This document shows, piece after piece, positions 1 through 9,468 of a stretch of 64,000 nt of DNA. The stretch's first letter is position 1. Each line of letters starts with the position of its first letter. Source of the DNA: Fibrella rubiginis (lineage in GTDB: Bacteria; Bacteroidota; Bacteroidia; Cytophagales; Spirosomataceae). The notes beneath the pieces were generated by a model. It saw only the letters and a program-made list of their open reading frames with translations. It searched no databases and was not told the origin of the DNA. The stretch is from the NCBI RefSeq assembly GCF_017353185.1, contig NZ_JAFMYV010000001.1:1-64000 (forward strand), in the 5' to 3' direction. The translations under genes and the position numbers were made by a program.

Positions 1-734
1 AACGCCTAATAAGCACCGTAGCCGTATCAATACAGGATAGTCGTCCTTGCATGAATGCATATTTCCATTCAGCTAAGTCACTAAAAGCAAGATCATTGAT
101 TAGGTTTGTAACGATGTCTAACGTTTTTGTGGCTAACGTCTCCGATTTTACTTTTGTGATGACCATACTTTTCATTAGACTGGTATCGACAGGGGACTTG
201 GCTTTCGTGTTTGTAATGGACACTGATTCAGGCGAAAATAATCCAGCGGCTTTCACTGTAAATGAATTCAGTTCAGTTTCCGTGGTGAGTGGTAAGGGAT
301 CATTAGCACTTTTGTCTAATTTGTTGGTTCCTGAGTTTGCCGCTTTTGGTGATTCGGGTATGGTTGGTAGTTGCCGGATGAAATTGGTCAAGGAAGAAGC
401 AAATTGGCTGATGGCCACGAAAGAAGGGTCAAGTAGTAAAGTGTCGGTTGTACGAATAGAGTATTGTAATGGATTATAAAACCGAATGGTCAAAGCCACT
501 TCACGCTGCCTACGCGGTACCCCCACGGTGGGACAGCTAGACAGCAACTTGTACTGCTTTCGGGTAACATCACGGTCCAGTGAGTAGAGAAATGTTTTCT
601 TGTCAAAATCGGGCCAAAGCTGAATGTAACTTTTGGCGTTTGGTGCCCCCAATAATTCGTCAGTATCAGACTGAGCATGGGTATTCCTAATCATGCAAAA
701 AGCTAGGAAAAGGCCGAGGAAAGGTAGTTTCATA
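1..734 (-). CDS. Secreted protein of unknown function, 3' end beyond the window
   Basis: An open frame runs on the minus strand from an ATG at 734 to the window edge, 244 codons without a stop. The protein begins with a clear signal peptide (MKLPFLGLFLAFCMIRNTHA, cleavage probably before QSD). The mature part is hydrophilic and contains a TVGVPRRQREVALTIRFYNP stretch followed by Ser/Thr/Lys-rich sequence around residues 125-200. I recognise no family. It is transcribed divergently from the gene at 896, with a 161-nt intergenic region between them. The frame and signal peptide make it a convincing gene; its function and C-terminus cannot be judged here. Confidence 0.75.
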
Positions 735-895
735 ATAGAGAAAGTGTGGTAGAAGCAGGGCAAAGTTGCTCATTGTTATTAGCTGTTGAAACGAGTAGAA
801 CACGGAAGTTAACTGATGAAATTACCCGAATAAATACGGGAAATCTCCCCTCGTTCATTCTATTGCTATCGCTCATCTTTGGGTTCACTTAAATC

Positions 896-1366
896 ATGAA
901 TAATCGTATGAATGTCACTACCCAAAACCCCAATGTTGTTCTCCTCCCCGTCTCTAGCGGAGCTTGCCCCCAAGATGCCAAAAGCATTGCTGATCGCATC
1001 AATGCGTTTCGCAACTCCACCCTTTGGTCGTATACCAGACAGGTCATTCTGGGTATCCCCGATGCCCCTTACAGCCTAGAATTTCCGATTGATAAAGTGC
1101 AGCAATTGCTTAATTCGCCGGGTTGCGTTGGCATGAGGGTTTACTTCGCCTTGGAAGCGCTACCGGTAGGTGATTTGGCCTTGTCAAACGCGTCGCCAAA
1201 AATGGTTAAGAGTGCACTTTCCCTTGTCTTGGTAGGTCACAATGCACAAAACGATGATATTATATCGCTGGACGTTACAATGGCCTCCGCAAATCAAATA
1301 GCCTGTTGCGGAACACCACCGCCAACAAGAATCGGCACTACCGTTATCAATTTCATGTCCCTATAA
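896..1366 (+). CDS. Hypothetical protein, 156 aa
   Basis: I do not recognise this protein. It has no signal peptide or membrane segment. It starts with an Asn/Thr-rich stretch and contains a central region with IADRINAFRNSTLWSY and FPIDKVQQLLNSPGC, and a C-terminal CCGTPPP motif. The ATG at 896 is the first in-frame start. The next gene begins 25 nt downstream and that one overlaps the histidine kinase, so the three are probably co-transcribed. The protein may therefore be an accessory of the kinase, but nothing in its sequence shows this. Confidence 0.6.
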   Translation: MNNRMNVTTQNPNVVLLPVSSGACPQDAKSIADRINAFRNSTLWSYTRQVILGIPDAPYSLEFPIDKVQQLLNSPGCVGMRVYFALEALPVGDLALSNASPKMVKSALSLVLVGHNAQNDDIISLDVTMASANQIACCGTPPPTRIGTTVINFMSL

Positions 1367-1391
1367 TTGACATCTAATAGGCCACAGCAAA

Positions 1392-2027
1392 ATGGTTCTG
1401 TACCTTGCTTACTATACCGTTAATGCTGTGGCTATTTTATTGACTTTTAGTCACTGGCGCAATGAACCTAATTCACTTCGTTACCAATGGATTTATTTGC
1501 TGGCTAATCTGTCTTCTGAGTTATACATTAATCAAGGCCCAGTTAAAGTAGACTATACGTATGTATATAACATCATAGTGATTATTGAATGCATCTTTTA
1601 TGGTTGGCTAGTTGGGAGTCAGTATCGATCTATGTACGCCCGACGAGTGACCTACGTCAGTGTTGGTTTATTTGTAATTTTAGGATTTGTGAACTTGATA
1701 CTTTTAAATAGTCTATTATCTTACAACTACTATTTTCTACTTCGTTGTTTTTTGTTCATTATTATTACGGGTTGGTATTATTACGAGCTTTATACGAGCC
1801 AGTCTATTACGTTAGTGACCAGCTTGCCTTCATTCTGGATATGTTCAGGATTCTTTATTTTTTGCATGGGTTCGTTCTTTGTCATGGGCTTATATGCCCT
1901 GATACGTCATGAAGACCAGGCACTGGCTGACATGCTTTATGTAGCCATCATTCCATCCTTGAATATTGTACTTTACACCTCCTATATAGCCGCTACGTTA
2001 TGCAACAGAGCAAAGCACAACTCATAA
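1392..2027 (+). CDS. Polytopic inner-membrane protein next to histidine kinase
   Basis: This 211-residue protein is mostly hydrophobic. Six or seven membrane segments can be drawn, for example near residues 1-20, 55-77, 85-110, 113-133, 147-172 and 180-203. No catalytic motif is visible. Its last 28 nt overlap the start of the histidine kinase gene in another frame, which implies translational coupling. The kinase itself has only one hydrophobic segment and no periplasmic domain. A plausible but unproven idea is that this protein is the membrane sensor of the system. The gene is richer in A+T than most of the window. Confidence 0.65.
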   Translation: MVLYLAYYTVNAVAILLTFSHWRNEPNSLRYQWIYLLANLSSELYINQGPVKVDYTYVYNIIVIIECIFYGWLVGSQYRSMYARRVTYVSVGLFVILGFVNLILLNSLLSYNYYFLLRCFLFIIITGWYYYELYTSQSITLVTSLPSFWICSGFFIFCMGSFFVMGLYALIRHEDQALADMLYVAIIPSLNIVLYTSYIAATLCNRAKHNS

Positions 2028-2839
2028 TCGTTTTGCTTTTCGGGACGTTTATCTTCCTGCTGTTGTGTGCGTTTATTATTATTCTATTACTCTTCTTTAA
2101 GCAACGGCAACGGCAGAATCTGACTGAAAAAGCGGACATCCATACGGCTTATGAACAGGCTATCCTTCAGGCCCAGTTGGAGACGCAGAATCAGATGTTG
2201 CAGCACGTAGCCGAAGAACTCCACGACCATGTAGGGCAGATGCTGGCCGTGGTGGTGCTGTACCTGAACGTGCTGCACGAGGAGACGAGCGAAACGCCCT
2301 ATCGGGAGCGGGTGGCCAAGCTACTTACTCACACAACCATGCTGGTTAATGACGTGCGCGGCCTGTCTAAATCGCTGAGTACCGACACCATTGCCCGCTT
2401 TGGACTGGTGGCCTGTCTGACCCTGGAAATAGAGCGAATTAATCGGGCTGACCGTGCCGAACAGGCTACGTTACAGGTGTTGGGTGAGCCTTATCAGCTG
2501 GGCGAACAAACAGAGATTGTACTGCTGCGGATGGTGCAGGAAGCCCTTAACAACGCCCTCAAATATGCTTATGATGCTGCCATAACACTTACCCTCGATT
2601 ATCAACCCGACGCGCTAATGCTCACCGTGGCCGATGAGGGACCCGGTTTTTCGATGAGTGAGGTAGACGCACGGCCACTGACGGGGTCGGGGCAGGGGTT
2701 GCATAACCTGCGGCGGCGGGCCACGCTGCTGGGTGGTACCTGTACCTGGCAAACGGCTCCACAACAAGGCACCCGCGTTACATTATGGATTCCGCGGAAG
2801 GACAAACCCGTGATTGATAAGTCACCCACAACAAACTGA
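2000..2839 (+). CDS. Sensor histidine kinase, HisKA_3 (NarX/LytS-like) type
   Basis: The 279-residue protein has one N-terminal membrane segment (about residues 8-34), a short coiled region, and a HisKA_3 dimerisation domain with the motif EELHDHVGQML, in which His75 is the likely phosphoacceptor. The ATPase domain follows, with the N box (EALNNALKYA), the G1 box (VADEGPGFS) and a C-terminal GSGQGLHNLRRRA motif. No extracellular sensor domain is present. The gene overlaps the upstream membrane protein by 28 nt and is followed 87 nt later by a LuxR-type response regulator, its probable partner. The class is confident; the stimulus is unknown. Confidence 0.92.
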   Translation: MQQSKAQLIIVLLFGTFIFLLLCAFIIILLLFFKQRQRQNLTEKADIHTAYEQAILQAQLETQNQMLQHVAEELHDHVGQMLAVVVLYLNVLHEETSETPYRERVAKLLTHTTMLVNDVRGLSKSLSTDTIARFGLVACLTLEIERINRADRAEQATLQVLGEPYQLGEQTEIVLLRMVQEALNNALKYAYDAAITLTLDYQPDALMLTVADEGPGFSMSEVDARPLTGSGQGLHNLRRRATLLGGTCTWQTAPQQGTRVTLWIPRKDKPVIDKSPTTN

Positions 2840-2926
2840 CGGTCAATTAAATATACCGCCTTAGGGGTATTGGTAGCAATTGCCCGTCAATCCTAACTTG
2901 CCTGTCCACACCTAATTATCGGACAG

Positions 2927-3571
2927 ATGAAAACTACCGTTGCCATTGTTGACGACCACCGGCTGCTGGCGCAGGCACTAGCCGACTTCGTAAATCGTTC
3001 GGAAGACTATACCGTATTATTCTGTGCCGAGAATGGGCAGGATCTGCTGCGTAAGCTGATGCACCAAACGGCTCCGGATATAGTGCTGCTGGACGTAGGC
3101 ATGCCTATTATGAGCGGGCCGGAAACAGCCATTGCCCTCCGGGATCAATACCCCCTGATTCGGGTGCTGGCCCTGTCCATGCTTGATGATGAGGCTTCTG
3201 TTGTGCAAATGATGCAGCATGGGGCACGGGGGTACCTGCTGAAAGGTTGCCAGCCCGCTGAGTTGTTACAGGCGCTGGATGACATACGAACAAAGGGCAT
3301 TTACAACAGCGCATTTCTAACGGGTCGTTTATTATCACAACTAAATCGACCCGTTCCGGCTTCGCCTAAAACGACACATCGCCTGAATGACCGCGAGCTA
3401 ACGTTTATTCGTCTGGCGTGCAGCGAATTAACTTACGTTGAAATTGCCGACAAGATGTGCGTAAGTGCCCGCACCGTAGACGGCTACCGCGAATCTGTTT
3501 TCGAGAAGTTGCAAGTTAGAACCCGCGTAGGGCTAGTATTGGCCGCCATTCGGCTGGGACTAAATAAATAA
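2927..3571 (+). CDS. Response regulator, NarL/LuxR family
   Basis: The 214-residue protein has an N-terminal receiver domain (IVDDHRLLAQALADF at residues 7-21; phosphoacceptor Asp56 in IVLLDVGMP; conserved Lys in GYLLKGC) and a C-terminal LuxR-type helix-turn-helix (LNDRELTFIRLACSELTYVE and SARTVDGYRESVFEKL). It is a DNA-binding transcription factor, probably phosphorylated by the kinase encoded just upstream. The stop codon lies at the edge of a long hairpin shared with the convergent crtD-like gene. Its target genes cannot be inferred from the window. Confidence 0.93.
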   Translation: MKTTVAIVDDHRLLAQALADFVNRSEDYTVLFCAENGQDLLRKLMHQTAPDIVLLDVGMPIMSGPETAIALRDQYPLIRVLALSMLDDEASVVQMMQHGARGYLLKGCQPAELLQALDDIRTKGIYNSAFLTGRLLSQLNRPVPASPKTTHRLNDRELTFIRLACSELTYVEIADKMCVSARTVDGYRESVFEKLQVRTRVGLVLAAIRLGLNK

Positions 3572-3643
3572 TGAGTGACCTGGTGAATGACTAGTCTGGA
3601 CCAGGACGCCCAACTGTCACTCATTCACCAGGTCGCTCATTAT
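3568..3643. terminator. Long hairpin between convergent genes (23-bp arms)
   Basis: The arms at 3568-3590 and 3621-3643 are inverted copies with one mismatch, around a 30-nt loop. The left arm includes the stop codon of the response regulator and the right arm encodes the last residues of the carotenoid desaturase. It would fold in transcripts from both sides, so it probably acts as a bidirectional terminator or 3'-end stabiliser. No T-run follows. Confidence 0.7.
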
Positions 3644-5110
3644 CTTGGCCGAGAGCAGGCAGAGGGGGATACCGCCGCCGGGGTGGACGCTGCCGCCCAC
3701 GAAGTAGAGGTTGCTGAACTCATGCGAGAAGTTAGCGTGACGCATAAAGGCAGCGAAGCGATTGTTGCTGCTGTTGCCATACAAGGCACCCTGCGCGCTT
3801 GATGTGCGGAACTCGATACTGCGGGGATCGAGAATACTCTCTGTTTCAATGAGTGAAGCTACGTCTACACCCAGCACATGGCTTAGCTTGCGGATCACAT
3901 TTTGCCGGGCCTGGGCAATAATCGCGTCCCAATCCTGACCGGTGTTGTTAGGCGAGTTAAGCAGAATGAACCAGTTTTCGCGGCCCGGCGGCGCGTCGTC
4001 TGGTTTGTGTTTGCTAGTGATGTTGAGGTAAATCGTGGGGTCGTCGGAGAGGCTCGGCGGGCCATTCTTGCCAAAAAGCTGGTTAAATTCGGCGCGGTAG
4101 TCGTTGCTGAAAAAGATGTTGTGTAGATCCAGTTCCGGAAATTCGCGGCGGATGCCCCAGTAAAAAATCAGGCCCGAACTGGACTTTGGCTGGCGCAGAA
4201 TCCGCTCTGGCTGCCGGGCACTGGGTAGCAGCTTGCGGAAGGTATTGACCACGTCCATGTTAGAAACCACCAGATCAAAAGGTATTGTCTGGCCGTTCAC
4301 GCGCAGCCCCGTTACCTGTTTCCCGGCTGCTTCGATGGCCTCTACCCGGGCGTTGTAGTGAAAGCGCACGCCTAGATCCTGTGCTAGTTTTTCCAGGCTG
4401 GTGGTGATGCTGACCATGCCCTGTTTTGGGAAAAACGCGCCGATATTGTATTCCAGGTGAGGGATAATATTGAGCGTGGCGGGTGTCTGGTAGGGGTCTG
4501 AGCCGTTATAGGTGGCATAGCGGTTAAAGAGCTGTACCAGCTTGGGGTGCCGAAACCGCCGTTCGTTGGCCGCACTCATGGTACCGAAAACACCCAGTTT
4601 GGGTATGTTCAGATAACCACGAAGGGCATCGCGGCCCAGCCAGGTACCCAGCTTATGCAGTGATTTTTGCAGAAACAATTTCTCGGTGACGTCATATTTC
4701 AGGGCACTGTCGGCCAGGTGATCGCGCAAATGTTGACCAGGTTCACCCAGCACCGTTTCCACTTCTTGGGCAAAGCGGTCGTGGTCGGCCCAGGCGGTAA
4801 GGCGCGTGCCATCGTCCCAGAAATAACGGCAGGTTTCATCGAGGCGGGTGTATTCAAAATAGTCGGCGGGATTACGGTGGGCCAGGCGAAACAGATCATC
4901 AACCAACTGGGGCATAGTAAACAGCGACGGGCCGGCATCGAACCGGTAGGTACCGCCGTCAGGAGCCGTATTCTCAAACGTCGAGAGTTTGCCGCCGGGG
5001 TAACTATTGGCCTCGAATACATCGACTGAATACCCTTTAACTGCCAGCCGGATGGCCGATGCAATGCCGGCAATACCCGCGCCAATAATGGCGACTTTCG
5101 TAACCTTCAC
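3617..5110 (-). CDS. crtD: Carotenoid desaturase, CrtI/CrtD family, likely CrtD
   Basis: The 497-residue protein is a flavoprotein of the phytoene desaturase family. It has the N-terminal dinucleotide-binding motif (VAIIGAGIAGIASAIRLA), the FAD-contact segment EANSYPGGKLSTF and the C-terminal motif LYFVGGSVHPGGGIPL. The motifs FDAGPSLFTMPQLVDDLF and PPGRENWFILLNSP resemble bacteroidotal CrtD (1-hydroxycarotenoid 3,4-desaturase) more than CrtI, which usually has a GPSWYWMP-type motif. No other carotenoid gene is present here. The start is a GTG at 5110, overlapping the stop of the upstream lipoprotein gene as GTGA, so the two are translationally coupled. Family is certain, CrtD versus CrtI is inferred. 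Confidence 0.85.
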   Translation of the reverse strand: MKVTKVAIIGAGIAGIASAIRLAVKGYSVDVFEANSYPGGKLSTFENTAPDGGTYRFDAGPSLFTMPQLVDDLFRLAHRNPADYFEYTRLDETCRYFWDDGTRLTAWADHDRFAQEVETVLGEPGQHLRDHLADSALKYDVTEKLFLQKSLHKLGTWLGRDALRGYLNIPKLGVFGTMSAANERRFRHPKLVQLFNRYATYNGSDPYQTPATLNIIPHLEYNIGAFFPKQGMVSITTSLEKLAQDLGVRFHYNARVEAIEAAGKQVTGLRVNGQTIPFDLVVSNMDVVNTFRKLLPSARQPERILRQPKSSSGLIFYWGIRREFPELDLHNIFFSNDYRAEFNQLFGKNGPPSLSDDPTIYLNITSKHKPDDAPPGRENWFILLNSPNNTGQDWDAIIAQARQNVIRKLSHVLGVDVASLIETESILDPRSIEFRTSSAQGALYGNSSNNRFAAFMRHANFSHEFSNLYFVGGSVHPGGGIPLCLLSAKIMSDLVNE

Positions 5111-5970
5111 TGCCTTGCGTAATAGTTGAGCGTAACGTTGGGAGCGCTGGCCTTTTCACTAAGGGTGAAATAGCCGCTGTTGTCGCGGTTGAAGCAAACA
5201 GCTTCTCCCTGTGGTTCGAGGCGGTAGGGCAAATCCCGGGCAGTGGTACGCTGCATAGCATCGGCAACGGACTGACTGCTCGTGCGCGACCAGTGGTATA
5301 TGCCAGCGTAAGTGCGCAGCAGTATTTCGGAGCCGTCGGATGAAAAACCACCTCCAGTCACATACGTGTAAGGTAGCTCGCCTAACGCTTCGGCTGTTAG
5401 TAGCTCATTTGTGCTTTGGGGATAGGGGAGACGGTAAAGATGCACCTTCGCCTCGCGCTTCGAGACTATATAGATATCTTTTGTCCGAGGGTCGAGCATA
5501 AGCGTTTCGGCATCGCGGGCACCATCCGGATATTTAAACTGGATACGTTCTACCGGTCCTGGTGCGTCGGTCATATTGCGCGGTTCGGGCAGACGGTAAA
5601 TGGCATACTGACCATACTGGGCATTATTATCGCCAATTTCAGCAATGTAGAGATAGTTCACATTGGCTTGCGGCCCTGGTCCGATAGCTATGTCTTCCCA
5701 GTCGCGGTTGGTTGTGTTCGGGATTGCCAACTTACCACGCACTTTACCATCGTAGCCCAATAAAGCTAGTTCGGCGGGGTTGCCGCCATCCTGCTCCACC
5801 CATAAGGCACCGGGCATGGTGCGGCTGTCGACAATACCTGATGCTTCATCGATTTGTCCGGCCTCAACCTTTGTCATTGTTGGTTCGCTACTAAACTGAA
5901 GCGTCGGTGTGGTAGGCTGGCAGGCGGCAACGACAAAGGCAAAAAAGGCTATGGAAGGGAGTGACTGCAT
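5107..5970 (-). CDS. Putative lipoprotein, beta-propeller-like
   Basis: The 287-residue protein starts with a lipoprotein signal (MQSLPSIAFFAFVVAAC, Cys17 as lipidated residue). An in-frame TTG lies 15 nt upstream, but the ATG at 5970 gives the better signal peptide. The mature part has blade-like repeats such as NRDWEDIAIGPGP, NYLYIAEIGDNNAQYG, YPDGARDAETLMLDP and KDIYIVSKREAKVHLYRLP. This suggests a beta-propeller similar to proteins sometimes labelled PE-PGRS-like in Bacteroidota. It probably sits in the outer membrane or periplasm. It is coupled by a 4-nt overlap to the carotenoid desaturase; a functional link is not evident. Confidence 0.75.
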   Translation of the reverse strand: MQSLPSIAFFAFVVAACQPTTPTLQFSSEPTMTKVEAGQIDEASGIVDSRTMPGALWVEQDGGNPAELALLGYDGKVRGKLAIPNTTNRDWEDIAIGPGPQANVNYLYIAEIGDNNAQYGQYAIYRLPEPRNMTDAPGPVERIQFKYPDGARDAETLMLDPRTKDIYIVSKREAKVHLYRLPYPQSTNELLTAEALGELPYTYVTGGGFSSDGSEILLRTYAGIYHWSRTSSQSVADAMQRTTARDLPYRLEPQGEAVCFNRDNSGYFTLSEKASAPNVTLNYYARQ

Positions 5971-6197
5971 GGTAGCTAGGGGCAAAAGGTCAAATGACAG
6001 TGGGGCAATGCTCTGATAAAGGACGGATAAAGCAGACTAATTGTTGCGATAAAGTTTCGCTCATGTATCGAATGGCCCTCAACTAACATGGCAAATAATT
6101 GAACCAGACAAGTATATGAACTAGGCATGTGCGCTTTGTCGCCTAAGCATTATCAGAATTGTGCCTAGTAAAAATTTCATTTTAAACCTATTTTACC

Positions 6198-9100
6198 ATG
6201 AAGAACCCTTACGTAATTTGTTGGAGAAGGTTTCCGGCATTTCTCCTCTTTTTTATTCTCTCACTATCCGCAATAGCCCAGGATATACGCGTATCGGGTC
6301 AGGTGCTCGATGCCGTTGGTAACAGTGGGCTGCCAGGTGTGAACGTTGTCATTAAAGGTACTACCAAAGGCGTTGTGACTGATGGCGCTGGTAACTACGT
6401 GATCAATGTGCCGAGTCGGCAGACGGTGCTGGTCTATTCGTTTATTGGCTATGCGGCACAGGAAGTTGTAGTGGGTAACCGCACATCAATCAATATTAGT
6501 CTGGCCGACGACGCTACTACGCTGACAGAAGTAGTTGTAACGGGCTACACCACTGATGACCGGCGGACTACCACCGGTGCTGTAGCAACGGTGAAAGCCA
6601 AAGCCCTCACGGCAGTGCCTTCTGGCAACATCGAGCAGCAGTTGCAGGGTCGGGTATCGGGCCTTACGGTAATCTCAAACGGGCAGCCAGGTACAACCAG
6701 CCAGGTACGGGTGCGGGGCTTTGGTGCTTTTGGTGGTAATGCTCCTTTGTATGTAGTTGATGGCGTACCTGTTGGTTCAACTGACTTCCTGTCGCCCGAC
6801 GATGTGGAGACAACGACCGTACTGAAAGATGCCGCCTCGGCTTCACTGTATGGTGCGCGGGCAGCCAACGGCGTTATTGTATACACGACCAAGAAGGGTT
6901 CAAAAAATGCCAAAAGGTTGAACATCAGCTATGATGGGCAATATGGTGTAACAGATCCAGGTGTTGGTCAAACGATGTTGAATCCAACAGAATTTGCCGA
7001 CTGGACGTGGCGGCAATTCCGCAATACAGCCAGCCAAAACGGGATTGCTCCTGTTTATAGTCACCCTCAGTTTGGTACCGGTGCTACACCGGTTGTTCCC
7101 GACTATATCAACGTAGGTGGTAGTGCAGGTGTAGTGGGTTCCGTCGATCTGACGGCTGAGCGGGCCAAATACAACGTTGACCCTGCGGCTGGTGCAATTT
7201 ATCAGGTGGTCCGGGCCAACAAAGAAGGTACAGACTGGTACAAGGCCATTACGCGTGTAGCTCCACTACAGCGTCACTCGCTGGGTTTTTCGGGTGGTAC
7301 CGAGTCGAGCCGGTTTTACATTGGTTTAAGTGCCCAAAATCAGGCTGGTATCCTGCTGAACAATAATTTTTCTCGTTACACCTTCCGGGCTAACACGGAG
7401 TTCAACCTGTCGAAATACGTTCGCATCGGTGAGAACCTACAGTTTACTTACCGTTCTGTGCTAGGCCAAGGTGGTGGCGGTGGCGGTGCTGGTGTTGCGG
7501 CAGACGAAAATGATATTCTGCAAGCGTTCCGTATGCCTTCTATCATTCCCGTCTACGACGAGTTTGGAGGTTACGCCGGTACTGCAGCCAAAGGGTTCAA
7601 CAACCCGCGTAACCCGGTGGCTAGCCGTCAGGGACAGGCAAACGACCGCAACTTCAACGCCAACGGATTTGGTAACCTCTACCTGGAGGTTGAGCCCCTG
7701 GAAGGACTGACACTACGCAGCAGCCTGGGCGGTCAGTACAATAATTTTTACGGTCAGGGTTACAGCCGGTTACAGTACGAAAACTCGGAAAATAACTCGG
7801 CAACAGGCTACAACGAGTTCAGCGGTTATTCGTATGCCTACGTGCTGACAAACACGGCCGCTTATAAGAAGCGCATTGGTGTTCATAGCATTGATGCTAT
7901 CGTTGGTCAGGAAGCGCTGAACACGGGCATCACCCGCAACATCAACGGTAACGGTCAGAATCCGTTTTCGTTTGATCCGAACTATATCACGCTCGCCACT
8001 GTGTCATCTACGGGCCGGACGGTCAGCAGCGGTCAGGGTCTGGGCGTAAACTTTTATTCGCTCTTCGGCCGTGTTAACTACGCCTACGACGACCGGTACA
8101 TTGTAACCGGCCTTATCCGTCGCGATGGGTCGAGCCGGTTTGGGGCCAACAACCGCTATGGCGTATTTCCGGCGGCATCAGCGGCATGGCGTATCTCTGC
8201 AGAATCTTTCATGAAAGAGGTTCCCTGGGTAACGGACCTGAAAATTCGGGGTGGTTATGGTATTATGGGTAACTCGAACAACGTAGACCCTAACAACCAG
8301 TTTAGCCTCTACGCTTCTAACCTGGGCAACTCAGCCTACGATATCAATGGCTCGAACTCAAGCACCGTCGATGGATACTACCGGTCACGTATTGGCAACC
8401 CAGACGCGAAATGGGAAACCAGTATCACATCAAACATCGGCTTTGACGGTACGTTCTTCGGTGGGCGGTTAGACATTATTTTCGACATCTGGCGGAAAGA
8501 CACCAAAGACCTGCTGTTTGCCGTACCCGTACCTGACGTAATCGGAACCTACGCTTCGGCACCGTCTGTCAACATTGGTAAGATGCTCAACCAGGGCATT
8601 GACCTGCAAATTATTACGCGGGGCAAAATCGGGTCAGAAGTGGGTTACGAAGCTAACGTAACCGGTAGCATACTGAAGAACGAGATTACTTATCTGGCTC
8701 CTAACCTGACGTATCTGACCACGGTGAACCCAGGATTCCGGGGTATCAACCCCATCCGCAACCAACTGGGTTATTCAATCTCTGCTTTCTACGGCTATCA
8801 GACCCTGGGTCTCTTCCAAAGCAAGGCTGAAGTAGACGGTGCTCCCAAGCAGGATGGTGCCGCACCAGGCCGGTTCCGTTTTGCTGATATCAACGGCGAT
8901 GGTAAGATTGACGCCTCAGACCGGACTTATTTGGGTAGCCCTGTGCCGAAATTCACGGGAGGCCTGAACCTGCGGTTTACCTACAAAAACTTTGACATCG
9001 AAACCTACGCTTACACGTCTGTTGGCAACAAAATCTTCAATGTGTCGAAGTGGTTTACGGACTTCTATCCCTCGTTTGCCGGGGCAGCCATCAGTGCACG

Positions 9101-9449
9101 CGTGAAGAACTCGTGGACGCCAGAAAACACAGGCGCTACCGTGCCCATTTTCGAGGCGGCGTCGAACTTCAGCACCAACACGCAGTCGAACTCATACTAC
9201 GTAGAAGATGGCTCGTATTTCCGGTTGCAAAACCTGAATATTGGCTACAATGTACCTGCCACTGCGTTGAAGCGGGTTGGCCTGCAGCGGGTTCGGGTAT
9301 TTGCCTCAACCAATAACCTGTTCACTATCACCAAATACCAAGGCCTGGACCCAAGTGTAGGCGGCGCAGCTGATACCAACTTCGGTATCGACGTGGGTAA
9401 CTATCCCATCACCCGGAGCGTACTGGGCGGCGTAAGCATTGGCTTCTGA
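6198..9449 (+). CDS. SusC/RagA-family TonB-dependent outer-membrane transporter (first of two)
   Basis: This 1083-residue protein has a signal peptide ending in SLSAIAQ, a carboxypeptidase-regulatory-like domain (about residues 29-110), the SusC signature EVVVTGY, a plug domain (QLQGRVSGLTV, LYVVDGVPVG, VLKDAASASLYGARAANGVI) and a long beta-barrel ending in GGVSIGF. It should import oligosaccharides or other large nutrients across the outer membrane, with the SusD-like lipoprotein encoded 19 nt downstream. Substrate cannot be deduced; no glycoside hydrolase lies nearby. It is clearly paralogous to the second SusC at 11493, sharing similar domain order and leader sequence. The 227 nt upstream, facing the lipoprotein gene, must hold the promoter. 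Confidence 0.95.
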   Translation: MKNPYVICWRRFPAFLLFFILSLSAIAQDIRVSGQVLDAVGNSGLPGVNVVIKGTTKGVVTDGAGNYVINVPSRQTVLVYSFIGYAAQEVVVGNRTSINISLADDATTLTEVVVTGYTTDDRRTTTGAVATVKAKALTAVPSGNIEQQLQGRVSGLTVISNGQPGTTSQVRVRGFGAFGGNAPLYVVDGVPVGSTDFLSPDDVETTTVLKDAASASLYGARAANGVIVYTTKKGSKNAKRLNISYDGQYGVTDPGVGQTMLNPTEFADWTWRQFRNTASQNGIAPVYSHPQFGTGATPVVPDYINVGGSAGVVGSVDLTAERAKYNVDPAAGAIYQVVRANKEGTDWYKAITRVAPLQRHSLGFSGGTESSRFYIGLSAQNQAGILLNNNFSRYTFRANTEFNLSKYVRIGENLQFTYRSVLGQGGGGGGAGVAADENDILQAFRMPSIIPVYDEFGGYAGTAAKGFNNPRNPVASRQGQANDRNFNANGFGNLYLEVEPLEGLTLRSSLGGQYNNFYGQGYSRLQYENSENNSATGYNEFSGYSYAYVLTNTAAYKKRIGVHSIDAIVGQEALNTGITRNINGNGQNPFSFDPNYITLATVSSTGRTVSSGQGLGVNFYSLFGRVNYAYDDRYIVTGLIRRDGSSRFGANNRYGVFPAASAAWRISAESFMKEVPWVTDLKIRGGYGIMGNSNNVDPNNQFSLYASNLGNSAYDINGSNSSTVDGYYRSRIGNPDAKWETSITSNIGFDGTFFGGRLDIIFDIWRKDTKDLLFAVPVPDVIGTYASAPSVNIGKMLNQGIDLQIITRGKIGSEVGYEANVTGSILKNEITYLAPNLTYLTTVNPGFRGINPIRNQLGYSISAFYGYQTLGLFQSKAEVDGAPKQDGAAPGRFRFADINGDGKIDASDRTYLGSPVPKFTGGLNLRFTYKNFDIETYAYTSVGNKIFNVSKWFTDFYPSFAGAAISARVKNSWTPENTGATVPIFEAASNFSTNTQSNSYYVEDGSYFRLQNLNIGYNVPATALKRVGLQRVRVFASTNNLFTITKYQGLDPSVGGAADTNFGIDVGNYPITRSVLGGVSIGF

Positions 9450-9468
9450 TCTAAAACCGACAACAACA

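Noticed and set aside
51..479. A 142-codon plus-strand frame at the window start
   Set aside because: It is antisense to a minus-strand frame that has a signal peptide and runs open from 734 to the window edge. The minus-strand gene is the better call.
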